Of a stretch of DNA of 64,000 nucleotides, positions 35,740 to 61,448 are shown piece by piece. The DNA comes from Arctopsyche grandis (taxonomy: Eukaryota > Arthropoda > Insecta > Trichoptera > Hydropsychidae): positions 9,734,501-9,798,500 of the forward strand of contig NC_135355.1 in assembly GCF_051622035.1 (NCBI RefSeq). The letters run 5' to 3'. Each line of letters starts with the position of its first letter. Within the stretch, counting starts at the first letter, position 1. The notes under the pieces were generated by a model. That model saw only the letters and a list, made by a program, of their open reading frames with translations, searched no databases and was not told where the DNA came from. Made by a program: the position numbers and the translations under genes.

Positions 35740-38328
35740 TTAGGTTTCATTTTTTTTTGTTCATTAATAATATGTTCTTCGATATAATGTCGCATGCTTT
35801 CAGTTTTTAGTTTAATCCGTCATAGGCCGACTATGTACATACATATATGTAAATATGTATGTACTTGTTAAGAATGTCAACTTGTTATTTCTTTCGTGAA
35901 TATTTACTACGTACGGATAGCTGGTGTATGAATTTACTAGTATACGTGTTCATTCATTCTCCCGTGTATACTGTTACCGGACGGTTTTGATGATGCATAC
36001 ACTTACTAGTCATTGCATACTGATTCTAGCTTTACGCTCTTACTGTAACATTTACATCAAATTCGTGGAATTGCACATTTCATGAAAATGTCAAAATAAA
36101 AATTCAGTTAATGAACATTACAAGTCAGTTGCTTTGTTCATGAATATGTTAATGTATATTACTCTTATAAAAAAACCATTAGTTGTCGTTACAAGGTTTT
36201 TATTTTAATATTTGAATGTCAAATTAAGCTTGGATCGTACAGTAAATTATTCAATTTTTTGTTCATAGTGAACGTCGTCGTAACAACGCACGTTGAAATT
36301 AGCATCACTATGGTTTAAAGACAGATTGTTTTATATAGTAAAAAAGTGTCACGACGAATCGTCCTCGAACATAACGGCGAACGACACAACGTCCCCAACA
36401 AAATGAATATGTGACATAATGTCTACGGGCAAAATTATATTTGGTTTAGTTTAAAAAAAATCACAAGCTTTTCTCAATTCAAGCACTATGCAATGAATTC
36501 CTGTGTAATTTATGAAATCGACAGATACTTTCGTGAAAAAAGCAGCAGATTTGCAATATTCGTGAACTGAGCATGATTGGATGCACAATGTCACGAATTA
36601 ATTGTAACATAATATATTTATATACAAGATGTTTGATTTTTATTTTTCCATTGCACGTTAGTACAATTCCTTTGAAGTTAGACATTTTTTACTTTATTTT
36701 AAAGAGTTGTCTATGCGACATTATGGATATTAAAAAAAAATAAGTAATACGATATAAATTATTTGCAATCGATCAAACGGGACCTTTCAAAATGGGGACA
36801 CAGACAGGAAGCGTGCACTGACAAATATGGAATTTTAAAGGAAATTCGGCATAAACAGACTGTCGAAAATTTTGTGTCGTCGGATGAGCCTTGTATCCAG
36901 ACATTCAGATTTGCGAAGACAAAAAGAACTCAAAACTAATATGCAGTGAACAGAATTTGATGCAGTATCACCTGCATCAAATTCTACAGGTGATAGGGCG
37001 CGTGTTCGTCATAGCAAATTTGAGCTGAAAATATAATGTCACAAAAGCTATTACAAAACTGATCAGCTATTCTAACATTTAAGAAATGTACCTATTTTTA
37101 TCAAATATAAACTTGGGTACATTATAATAAAAGTCAAAGAGAGGTCATGTATCATAATATGTAGGTACACATGTTTTTCTAGTCAACATATGCTAATTAC
37201 ATACTTTGGTATATTAAACTGTTTAAATTTCATCTAGCACGCCCATGAATTTTATATTCTACGTAATATGGTTTCGAAAGTACATATGTATATGTATGTA
37301 GTAACTACAATATGTATGCATAAAATTTCTTCGTTCTTTAAGAGATGTACATACATATATAACAAACATAAATAAATCAAAGTACATATGTATTTATTTA
37401 TTTCAATTGTTCCACAAATACCATCAATTTAGGATCTAAATATATTTTTTAAACTTTCACTTTTTTTTTTTGCAAACTAAGTACATGCGCCCCCCTCACT
37501 CTTCTTCAAAACACAAGAACTACGATAAAAGTCATTCGAGAGCTTTGTAGTAATTATACTTTATTCTTCAAACGTTGTTTATGATCACTAAAATAATTGC
37601 CAATAAAAAAATATCCATTCAACCTAGGCCTCCCAAAATTAAATCCTGAATACGTCAATCTGTATGTAAATACATATGTACATATGTGCATAAACTGTTA
37701 ATTTAATTGGATTGAACTTTTATTTAATTGTTTAATAGTTAATAATTCGAATGCGACTTGAATTTAAAAAGTATTTTTTATTGCAAATACATATATTTGG
37801 ATTAAAATGTTTTCAAATATAATAAATGAAAAAGTTATTGCACGTCCGCGATTTGTTGGTTTATCTTCACTTCGTTGTAATCTACGCTGGGTCATAAAGT
37901 AAATTGGCGTGTAAGTATGCCGGGCATGGTTATAATTAATTATGTATATATTTATTTTTATACATATGAAGTTTTTTATACATTGATAAGAATATATGTA
38001 GTTGTGATTCTAAATAGCCAGTAACTCGTTCTCAACATATGCACATACAGAAGTAAACGTAACTATGAAAATGGTTGGTAATTGTGTCCCGATTTAACCG
38101 AAATTGGTTATTAAATTTTAAATTTACTTCCATGGAGGAAAAGTGTTTTTTCAATAACTATAATAATACAGTTTTATTATTTTATCGAATGTTTACAGAT
38201 AATAATAGTGTTGACATTGGTCTCTTTATTGAGGTAAATATGAATTTTTTTTTGAGATCGATATATTTTTAGTTCAATTGTTTTTATTCAATTCTTTGAT
38301 CATATATCGTTGAAGTTCCGTCAATTCA
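35740..38328. other. Gene-free AT-rich stretch
   Basis: No gene supported. Positions 36355-36420 and 36778-37020 are less AT-biased but unrecognised; cacctgcatcaaattctaca then ggtgatag near 36970 is a small hairpin. Positions 37480-37660 contain gcgcccccctcactc and cctaggcctcccaaaatt, likely decayed DNA-transposon ends. Confidence 0.45.
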
Positions 38329-38376
38329 GATGGAGATGTCAACTCGGAAAGAAAAAAACAACAAAATGCTCCAGAA

Positions 38377-38643
38377 ATGACGGGATTAAAAGTTGACAAC
38401 AGTGGTAAAGAAAAGTTCAAACAAGAACAATCGGAGATTAATAAACGATCAGCGGATGAACCTAAGCAATCGGGTCTATCCAAAATTTTGAACGTTATTA
38501 CAGAGCCAATCAAAGGTACGGTGCGATTTTTTAAAAATCTTTTACCTTCAGGTAGCGGTTCTGACACTCGAATTGTTGGTGGAACATCGGCAATGAATTA
38601 TAAACCAGTCTATAGTAAATTCCGAATGTGGGGACCGGGCTAA
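38377..38643 (+). CDS. Possible small uncharacterised gene, last exon
   Basis: An 88-codon frame ending ...NYKPVYSKFRMWGPG. It is Lys/Asn/Ser-rich and mostly hydrophilic, with no cysteines. I do not recognise the family. The frame stays open upstream of this ATG to about 38316. A good splice acceptor (ccgtcaattcag) ends at 38328, so the true start is probably in an earlier exon. A short upstream exon candidate at 38198-38232 (after tttacag, ending in attgag/gtaaat) would read IIIVLTLVSLLS in a compatible phase and give a signal-peptide-like segment, but only with a weaker acceptor. The stop is followed by AATAAA at 38737-38742. Composition is richer than the flanks and it matches no repeat here. 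A minus-strand frame at 38274-38567 is its shadow. Confidence 0.4.
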   Translation: MTGLKVDNSGKEKFKQEQSEINKRSADEPKQSGLSKILNVITEPIKGTVRFFKNLLPSGSGSDTRIVGGTSAMNYKPVYSKFRMWGPG

Positions 38644-38736
38644 GATGTACGTATTGATCTAGTTTTAAATGCATACAAACGCAATGTAATTTTGTTCCTT
38701 ATTTAATAGACATTTTTCATTCAGTTATTGAGCCAC

Positions 38737-38742
38737 AATAAA
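38737..38742 (+). promoter_or_regulatory. AATAAA polyadenylation signal for the small gene
   Basis: Canonical hexamer 94 bases past the stop at 38643. Confidence 0.35.
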
Positions 38743-38819
38743 TGTTATATAAATGATATAAATAATTTTATTTTCAAAATAACAAAGGTAGTGTAATACA
38801 TACATATATTTACAAGTAA

Positions 38820-39086
38820 ACGGACTACTTGTCATACATATGTGAACCAGTCACAGGACAACCGGTCGCTCTAGATCGGTCACACGTGATCACTCGTCAC
38901 ACTAAAACTGGTCACACCCTAAAACTGGTCACGATAAAACTGGTCACACCCTAAAATCGGTCACGAGAAAACTGATTGACCGATTTTAGGGTGTGACCAG
39001 TTTTAGTGTGACGGGTGATCACGTGTGACCGATCTAGAGCGACCAGTTGTCCTGTGACTGGTTCACATTTGACTAGTAATCACCGA
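38820..39086. mobile_element. Foldback MITE with GGTCAC-rich 84-bp arms
   Basis: Arms 38841-38924 and 38984-39067 are inverse complements with two mismatches over 84 bp. They are built from repeats of actggtcac and ggtcacaccctaaaa. The central 59 bp repeat the same words again. Similarity continues weakly outward (ggactacttgtca / tgactagtaatcacc), so the element is about 267 bp. No coding capacity; no target-site duplication recognised. Confidence 0.85.
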
Positions 39087-39319
39087 ACCATATTTACGTA
39101 TATAGTGATGCACTCAAAAATAAAAACAAAAAAAACACTACAGAAAACAAATGATGACATAAACAACACTAGAAATAAAATTAAACAAAAAATAAAAACG
39201 GTAAAATTCAACAGATTTATAAAAACTAAAAGTAAATTTTCATTACCAATTTTATTAAATTTGCAATAAAAAAGTTAATCCATCCCCCCCCCCTGCATCT
39301 ACTGAGTGCGCCACTGGGG

Positions 39320-39640
39320 TTTCTTGGGCCCACCTTACAGCATAAACTGAGTTGATGAGAAGCATGGCAAGGATATAGTAGAGAGGATGAATATATTGAA
39401 ATGGCAATGGGTGATCGCGAAGCTAGAAGAATGGAAAAAAGTTGCACAACAGAAGTGCTAGAATGATACCAGAGACATAGTAAATAATGTGAAAGAAAGG
39501 CCACAGGGAAGATGGATAGACGAAATTAGAAAAAAAAAAGTGTGCGGATTGATGACAGTTGCTTAAATCTAATACGAATGGATGCATATTGGAGAGACCT
39601 GCACCCAGTAGTGGATGGTGAATGGCTGTAAATGATGATG
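39320..39640 (+). pseudogene. RTE-like LINE 3' fragment
   Basis: ttgaaatggcaatgggtgat, then gaagatggatagacgaaatt and gtagtggatggtgaatggct are the DNA counterparts of the WQW, GRW.DEI and VVDGEW blocks seen at 298-632. Frameshifts throughout; ends in an ATGATGATGACGATGATGA tail. Confidence 0.7.
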
Positions 39641-39714
39641 ACGATGATGAGTTGCATTATAACTGATAGCCCTTACGACATAAACTCCATCGAGAGTTAA
39701 CCACGTGAACTATC

Positions 39715-39765
39715 ATACTAACGAGAACTTGAGTGCCAGATATTCAGTATTCGCGATTTTTGTGA
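39715..39765 (-). repeat. Fragment of a dispersed repeat shared with 53880 and 56390
   Basis: The reverse complement reads atcgcgaatactgaatatct, then ggcactcaagttctcgttag. This closely matches 56402-56442 (atcgtgaatacggaatattt, then ggcactcgaattctcgttag). Confidence 0.5.
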
Positions 39766-40206
39766 CAACGATTGTCGTGTGCGCCATCGCAAAGTGCAAA
39801 ATAATCCGTTTAGCCTAGAACAAAGCATCGCAACGTGAGTGCCCCGGCCCATTTTATACCGTGGGCACCACTTTAATCTAACGCATGCGAGTGAGATCGC
39901 GTACGTTAGATGTGTGTGAGAGAGAAAACCTATGCTAGTTAACATTTTGTCACCTATGTATGTAGGGACTAGCTAGCGACTGCCGATGAAGTACATATGT
40001 ATGTACGTAGCTCTACGAGTCGTAAACAATGTGTGCCGCGAATATCAACACACATTGATCAAAAATCTTTTTTCTGGCAAAGTAGCGTTTTTGATTAAAA
40101 AAACCGCGTTCAATCGCCCAAATATACTTCTTATTTCATCTTAATTTCCAAATATACATCTTAATTTCATACGATTCTTTATTTACTACCAGACATATCT
40201 ATTATT

Positions 40207-40907
40207 AGGGTCTACCTCACGGACCGGAATGTGAAAATACCGAAAACGCAAATATCGGAAGGCAAAGATCGAAAATCGAAAGATCTTAAGTCGAAAGATA
40301 AAAGAAAGGGTGCATGGTAAACGGTACATACTCACCATAGGCGGATCCAAGGGGGGTGCCATGGGTGCCATAGCCCCCCCTTGGGATGAATTTAATTTCA
40401 TATATATTGTAAATTTTTCATATTTAAATTTGTTAAATTTCATATTTAAATTTTGTGACGGATTTACATTTTTATAAATATTAAGTTCCATTCATTGTAA
40501 ACCTACACAAGTTTTCTACCTACATGCAAGGGTCCGAAGATGAAAGTGACCGTCCGTGCTGTTATAGCAGAAAATCCCCAAATGGCCCCCTCCATGACCA
40601 TTGTTTGGATCCGTCTATGATCCTCACGTACGTACTCACTTAATTTGCGTGAGTAGAATACAACAGGAACAAGAGGAACAGGCTTTTCCTCCCGTATTCT
40701 GCGCGCGCACATTAATACGGGAGAAAAAGCCTGTTCCTCTTGTTCCTGTTGTATCCTGCTCGCGCAAATTAAGTGAGTATGTACCGTTTACCATGCACCC
40801 TTTTTTTATCTTTCGACTTAAGATCTTTCGATTTTCAATCTTTGCCTTCCGATATTTGCGTTTTCGGTAATTTCACATTCCGGCCCGTCACGGAGAAAAC
40901 CGGGCTC
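40207..40907. mobile_element. Long foldback element, interrupted by a nested hAT MITE
   Basis: 40207-40335 (from ctacctcacggaccggaatg to gtaaacggtacatactcac) is the inverse of 40771-40907 (from gtgagtatgtaccgtttacc to ggcccgtcacgg). Inside, 40635-40705 (ttaatttgcgtgagtagaat, then acaacaggaacaagaggaac and aggctttt) is the inverse of 40711-40770. The arms therefore total about 200 bp each. The left arm is broken by 40336-40619, which has its own hAT-type ends. Short open frames on both strands come from the arms. Confidence 0.85.
40336..40619. mobile_element. Nested hAT MITE (284 bp) inside the foldback arm
   Basis: The left end is CATAGGCGGATCCAA and the right end is TTGGATCCGTCTATG, inverse with one mismatch. 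The flanks atactcac (40328-40335) and atcctcac (40620-40627) form an 8-bp duplication with one mismatch. A G-run/C-run pair lies just inside the left end (ggggggtgcc...gccccccc). Confidence 0.8.
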
Positions 40908-41682
40908 TACAAACGAGAAAACACCGAATACACCCATATACATATGTACATATATATGTACATACACCCAAAACATATACATATACATAACACATACCTG
41001 ACACGAGTACCTTTAAAGTACATACAAATGAATACAAACACAAAAATGCAACGTTGTCATTGTGAAAAATGAACGAATTCATACAAACGCAAACAAATAT
41101 CTATTTTCATATTACACACATATCTGAAAAATTGGCTGTAACTCTTCGGTTCGATTCGATTACCATTTCTATGCTTTTTATTCATCAAAAAGTAATATAA
41201 TCAAAAGAATTAGCAGAAGAAAATTAAACGTGTAGCCCGAAGTTGAAAAGATTCTCCGGGGTGAGAAGGAAATAGGATAATATAGGCACATTTCAGTGAT
41301 CTTCATGATGAAATATATTGAAAATTTATTTCTTGATGATCCTGTATGTGCACAAAATATAAATATATTTTATGCGTTTTCACATTTACGATTTATTTTT
41401 CAATGGCACAGTTTATTTTCGCAATACCAAAAATTTTATTTGTTACACCAAAGACAAATTGAATGTTTAACGATAACTATGAAGGTAGAATGATTAATTT
41501 GTCATCACAAACATCCACAATTTCACAGTTCACATCGTAAGATGGTCGTTGTTGAGACTGTTGAGAGCGTTAACTCGGCTTTTGGCAGTTGTGGTTGGCG
41601 AAACGAAAACGATCAGCTGTCAAGTGAAAAATATTCGTCAGCCAGCGGCTGGCAATTGTGACGTTCTTCTTCCTCATGGCTG
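40908..41682. other. Upstream region of cathepsin O, no gene
   Basis: Mostly AT-rich with TACATATGTACATA motifs at 40939-40965. The last roughly 160 bp (41520-41682) are GC-richer and lead directly into the cathepsin O start, so they probably hold its promoter and 5' UTR. No TATA box is evident. Confidence 0.4.
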
Positions 41683-43709
41683 ATGGCTTACTGGCGTCTG
41701 ATGCTGGAGGGTCTGGTGGTGATTGCTCTCCTATTCTTTGCAATTCCTGTAAAAGTACCACCACCACAAACAAAACAACAACCCACACAGCAATTCCATT
41801 CGTATATGAAACAATTCAACAAATCGTATCAAACAGACACGTCAGAGTATGACAAAAGATTCCAAGCATTCCAGGTTTGTGTATTATATACCCAAGTATT
41901 GATAATCTCGTGTGTGGCACACAAGATTATCCATATCAGTAATAATAATTGGTCCATACATTCCTTCTTCTCTATACTTCTATATTTACAAACACTGAAT
42001 TACAAAATGTGTCTAAAGTATTATAGTTTCAACCAATGGAGCTATAGTGAGTTTTTTTGGTTTACATAAGAATCTTTTTTTAATTCTCTCTATAAGTATA
42101 CTTAAAGTGACCATACGTCCCGTTTTGAACGGGACCGTCCCGTTTTTAGAACAGGACCGTCCCGTCAAAGAACTAATGCACCCGTAGAAAGAGTCTTTTC
42201 GCAGATGAACAAGTTGTGGACGACCGAAAAAACGCAATTCCAAGTCTCAGTTCTTAAAGCGATGTTGATAATTAAAATCAATTTTAAGAAATCCTGCCAA
42301 GAATTTCATTCTTATATAAAAGCTAACCCAGTAATACTTAAGAAAATTTGTTCATCAGAAAAATATAAAACAACATAAATTTTTTAAATTTATATTATTC
42401 ATTCCTGTTCTTTTCTTTTCTTCTTCAACATTCCTGTTCTCTCCTCCGACTCCGACCCTTTCCAACAACTATGAGATAGTATTTAGTGGTTTTATATAGT
42501 AGACGTTTATATTTATATATAATATTGTATTTTTTTATAGGATGCTCTTTCGTCCATTGAACTGTATAACTCACTGAGAAAACACAATGACACGGCAATC
42601 TACGGTCTTACTCAGTTCTCAGATCTCACCAAAGATGAGTTCCTATCAAATCATTTAACGAAATCAAAGCAAATCCGTCACAAAATACCTAATCACAATG
42701 ATAACTCTGAAGAAAATGATGATTTCAAGCGAAATCCCTCAAAAGAACAAAGAATCAAAAGACAAATATTAGGCAATGGCCTTCCCCCAAAGGTGGATTG
42801 GTAGGATTTAAATCATTCTTATTTATAGCGTGTTTCAAATGTGTTTTTAAATAAAATATTAAAATTTAGGCGACTGAAGGGTATTATAAGCGATGTCAAA
42901 AGTCAGGGCTTGTGTGGAGCTTGCTGGGCTTTTAGTACAGTTCAAACCATTGAAGCAATGTATGCCAAAACCCACAATTTGACGTTGTTGAGCGTACAGG
43001 TGGGTTATTTTGCTATAAATTTTTAGCATTTCATAAGTAAAATTTAATTTTTCTTTACATACGACATAACACATATTTTATTTATACAAAATTTTAATTT
43101 AAAGTATATTTATTTTGGGTTATAGCAAATGATTGATTGTGCTGAAAATGGAAATTTGGGTTGTATGGGTGGAGATATATGCGGATTGCTGAGTTGGCTA
43201 TTTAAAAACAACATCACCATACAATCAGAAAAAGAATATCCTTTTACTTCCAAAACTGAGAAATGTCACATGAAAGCATCTTTGCCGAAAAAGAACATTC
43301 ACATAAAAAAATATTCATGCTTCAGGTTTTTTTACATTTTATTTTCATAAGTATTTTAATAAAAATTCATTCTACATACATGTTTTTTTATTATTTTTTC
43401 AGTTTGGTAGGAACGGAAGACGAATTATTAAAATGGTTAGCAAACAATGGACCTGTAGCCGTAGCCATAAATGCCTTATCATGGCAAAACTATCTTGGCG
43501 GAGTCATCCAACATCACTGTAGTGGTTTGCCGGGATCGCTAAATCACGCTGTTCAAATTGTAGGATATGATTTGACTGCTGAAATACCTTATTACATAGT
43601 AAAAAATTCTTGGGGTACAACATTTGGCAATAAAGGCTATGTAAATCTTGCTATAGGTGAAAACATATGTGGTCTTGCTAATGAAGTATCCATGATTGAT
43701 GTAGTCTAA
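41683..43709 (+). CDS. CTSO: Cathepsin O (papain-family cysteine protease), five exons
   Basis: Coding exons are 41683-41874, 42541-42800, 42870-42999, 43126-43325 and 43403-43709, all with GT/AG ends and matching phases, giving 362 residues. Residues about 8-22 form a hydrophobic signal sequence. The propeptide spans to about 148, with a degenerate ERFNIN-like helix and YGLTQFSDLT (GNFD-type region). The mature enzyme starts near VDWRLKG. Catalytic residues: Gln163 (oxyanion hole), Cys169 in CGACWAFS, His309 in NHAVQIVGYD, Asn329 in NSWGTTFG. Strings AVSWQDYLGGIIQHHC-like (here NALSWQNYLGGVIQHHC) and ENICGLANEVS point to cathepsin O rather than L or B. Family role: lysosomal protein breakdown. 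It converges on the dioxygenase gene downstream. A hAT fragment sits in intron 1. The ATG at 41683 is the one that gives a signal peptide in frame; the ATG at 41676 is out of frame. Confidence 0.93.
42105..42378 (+). pseudogene. hAT transposase C-terminal (dimerisation) fragment in cathepsin O intron 1
   Basis: A frame at 42178-42378 reads APVERVFSQMNKLWTTEKTQ, then VSVLKAMLIIKINF and ends in a stop. This is the hAT family C-terminal dimerisation motif, usually (S)..ER.FS.....T..R..L....+..L. The upstream text tgaccatacgtcccgttttg with repeated accgtcccgt at 42108-42168 looks like a subterminal repeat. The opposite end of the element is not visible. Confidence 0.75.
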
Positions 43710-45958
43710 TTATTTTTAAATTGGAAAATTAAAAGATCAATTGATTTCATATGTAGCTAAAATATGTATTTTTTTTAATGTCTCAATTAAATGCAATTTG
43801 CTCTACTTATTGTTAAAAATTAAATTCAAACTGATAACAGATTGAAGTTTAATTTATAGGATATAATAAATGCATAATTACATGTTATATTGTAAAATTA
43901 TTTTCCGATTCATTTATTAGAAATTTTGAGGTATTTTTAAATATATCGTACAAAAAAACCTTCTAAAATCTGATTAGTACTCTAATTTGTAACATATAAG
44001 ACTGTATCGGTGATATTTTTGTGCCAGATTTAAATAACTTTAGTTTGAACAAATGTGATTACACTGTAAATTTTCAAAAATCTGCAAAATTAAATAATTT
44101 GACAGTCGTCAAATTTTATAAGTATTTAGAATGAGTATTCTAAAAATATATCCAATGCACTTTACTACTATCTATGTATGTACATATGTATATAAAACCT
44201 ACTCAACTATATAGTAATATGAAACTTAATTTATATATATGTAGGTAAAGTTTTATCTTGAATAATATTATTCATTTGCTATTTTCTCTGCCGTTTTAAT
44301 ATCCATTTATTTATATTTCATTTTTATTTTACCATTTTGGCGCAATACAGTGTATTTCCACAATTTTCCAAAATAAATAAATAATTGAGTTTCTTACCAA
44401 TATAATAATAAATGATGTACATACATATGTATGTACCTCATCACAATTTTATTTTGAATTGAATTTCAGAAACAATAAGACATTTTGAAATGTGATTATT
44501 TTTATAGAACAAATATGTATATATGTATGTATATACCTTATGTAATATAATGTATTATTTATATAAATTTAGTGTATATACATTCATAGATACTTAAAAA
44601 TACTGTGTGATTCTATTATTCACTTTAATCAATACTTCGGTAGTAATAAAATTTAAATTTAACTTAAGAAAATATTTTTATACTGCTCAATTATTTTTTA
44701 ATTTATTACAAAATAAATTGTTTTTACTTGAATCAATTAAACAAACCATTTTTTTTAAGATTTCATCACTGTTTTATATTAAATAATACAATGCATAATT
44801 CCACAACAAGAAAATTTCTTCAACCAAAAAAATTGTTACATACGATACGTTCATATAGGCATGAATAAAATGATTTGTTTTGATTGTCTCGATTCATACT
44901 GACTTATCACCATATTACTCACCACTTATAATTTTATACAAATGTACATACATATGTACATTTGTATAAGAAAAAAATCCTACTAGTTAATATTATATAT
45001 TATATCAGAAAAATTCCAGTTTATGATTTAGTACTATAACTTTTCGACGAACAATGCAGTGATTGCTTACTTGATTCACTTGAAACATTGTGGAATATTG
45101 TATTAATGCTTGGATACTGATGAAGCTTAAGAAATTAATGAAGACTGAAATATGTTTTAATCATTGACCTAGAACCTTTTTTTATATGAATTCTTGCACC
45201 TTAACCCTTTGCCCGCAGCAACTTCCGCGGCACTTTTTGTAGTGAATTTGTTAATCGAGTTTTCGACCTCAAATATATATATATTATAAGATTTATTCAA
45301 GTGACCAAATACATACATATGTCAATTGTCACCTGAAATATTTTTTAAAATAGTGAATCACGCCCCAAGTATTTTGTTTACACAGTGAGTCCTGGCATTT
45401 TATACGTGACGTCTATGGCAGTCATCCGCGGGCAAAGGGTTGAGATAATGACTGTGTACAAGATGTATGTATATGTGCATTTATAAAAACATATTGTGGA
45501 TTCTTTTTTTATTTATTTGTATGTACATATTTTAATATGGGGATGATTGTTCTTATCTGATCAGAATTATAAAACAAAATATTTCGTTTTAGTTTTTCAT
45601 TTTCGTAAGTCGATTCATTATATTTATGTTAATAATTAGTAAAAATATTAAGCCCGATACGACATATAAAATCTTCAAATTGAAGAAATAGTAAAAGTTT
45701 TATTTCGTTTTCATTCTACCAAAAATATTGGTTTATTTCATGTTATTGTCCGTTTTTATCATGCATGATAAAATCGAATATCAAAATCTTTTACCCTTTA
45801 TTATTTACCTTTTTATTTATATATAAAATTCATCAAATAAATATTTTTTCATACTTGTTTTATAAGTAATATTTAATATCATGTATTAGAACCTACCTGA
45901 AATCGTAAATTTTAATTGAACACAATTTTTCTTTAAATTTAAGATTGCGTGTTTAACT
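43710..45958. other. AT-rich intergenic region between the two convergent genes
   Basis: An AATAAA at 43865-43870 may serve cathepsin O. Otherwise A/T-rich with many TACATATGTA motifs and a 36-bp hairpin at 44934-44969 (16-bp arms, loop acat). One MITE (45205-45439) is annotated separately. No gene seen. Confidence 0.6.
45205..45439. mobile_element. 235-bp MITE with CCCTTTGCCCGC ends
   Basis: The left end is TTAA then CCCTTTGCCCGCAG. The right end is CCGCGGGCAAAGGG then TTGA, an exact 12-base inverted repeat. TTAA on the left (TTGA on the right) fits a piggyBac-type target. The following gagataatgactgt resembles the sequence after the ends at 4459 and 48019, which tempers the TTAA interpretation. 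Confidence 0.7.
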
Positions 45959-45964
45959 TTTATT
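45959..45964 (-). promoter_or_regulatory. AATAAA polyadenylation signal of the dioxygenase gene
   Basis: The minus-strand hexamer AATAAA lies 39 bases past the stop codon at 46003-46005. Confidence 0.75.
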
Positions 45965-46002
45965 GAGATTAAAAAGTTCAAAAATACTTCTATAGATGAT
46001 CA

Positions 46003-60207
<14,205 letters not shown>

Positions 60208-61440
60208 TGCTTCTACTACTTAAATAGTCAACCGTTTGAAATCAATATAATATATTTGATTTATTGACTTTAAATAATATTTCTAGATGTGCAAGTCTTT
60301 GATTAGGAATATATTTATGTATATATTTATTCCTTCCAAATAATTTCAAGTCAGTTTTGCAGACAACCTTCGTTGACGAGAGTGTGAACTCAACTGATCC
60401 AGAACTTGAAACGTACATTTGCATATACATATGTATATGTAAATATATATGTATGTATGTACATCTAACATTATACTACAGCACCCAAACACACACAAAT
60501 ACCATTTTTCTCGTATTTTACTATGAATAATAATATGAAATTAAATAGAAATAAAATATTTTTCTTTAGTTTCCTAGCTTCACTACCCGTTGAAATGAGC
60601 AAGTCCACCTTTTTCATTGTTAATTAATACGTGAAAAGCACAGATGATACGCGCAGTTAATAAAGTACATGTACATAATCGAGAATATGTACATGTACTG
60701 TATTAACCCAATTTCAGAATTATATTTAAATGTGTAAACAAGTGAGGCGTATTTATGATACATCAGATTATAGTAATTACATAATTATTACTTATTACAA
60801 GCCTTTTATTATTTTATTTCTAAAAGTACATCGCATCTGAAAACTGTATAACTGTTTGTACAAATGTTCAATTCAAACCAACTGCTAGTATAACGGAAGT
60901 AATATTTTCAAACCTTTAAGATGACGCAACTTAAAATCATACATAATTATTTGCGTAAATCCAGTTTATACCGGTCTAGCGTGGATCAAATTCAATGGCG
61001 TGTTATTTTTTAAATAATTGTGTTTTTAAAATTCATAATTATCTCATTATTAACCCCTAAATCTGACCCAACAAACGCATTATAATGACATGACGTATTG
61101 TTTTGCAATACTTGATATATGGATAATAGTAAATGTTATCAATTAAGTACTATAACATTTTTCCGGTCTATCGAATTTTACGCTCTGCTTTTATCACTTT
61201 TTTGAATAAAAAAACCAACCGAATTGTCTGGCATTACATTAATGCGGGTGAAAAGTAAGAAATTGAATTTTTAATAAGATTGAATATTATGAGATATTTT
61301 AGGGTAATTCTTAATTAATAGGTCTGGAAGCATTTTTAAGTGATCGCGAAATATGTATTTTCATCAAAAACCAACATGTTTGAGATAAGATAAAACGCGT
61401 TCTAATTCACATAGAACTAAAAAGCGTTCGAATCACATAG
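60208..61440. other. Upstream region of the dioxygenase, no gene
   Basis: The dioxygenase promoter should lie just above 60207; I see no clear TATA box or initiator. A 62-codon minus-strand frame (60430-60242) lies in the likely 5' leader and has no domain. A hairpin agtacatgtacat/atgtacatgtact is at about 60664-60698. The rest is AT-rich. Confidence 0.45.
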
Positions 61441-61448
61441 ATCTATAC

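Noticed and set aside
38274-38567. 97-codon minus-strand frame as a gene
   Set aside because: It lies opposite the plus-strand frame at 38377-38643, which has better splice and polyadenylation context.
42859-43074. Minus-strand frame over cathepsin O exon 3
   Set aside because: It is the antisense shadow of a securely identified protease exon.
45205-45439. Intergenic terminator or RNA hairpin between the two genes
   Set aside because: The inverted ends are separated by over 200 bp and fit a MITE; eukaryotic genes do not use such terminators.
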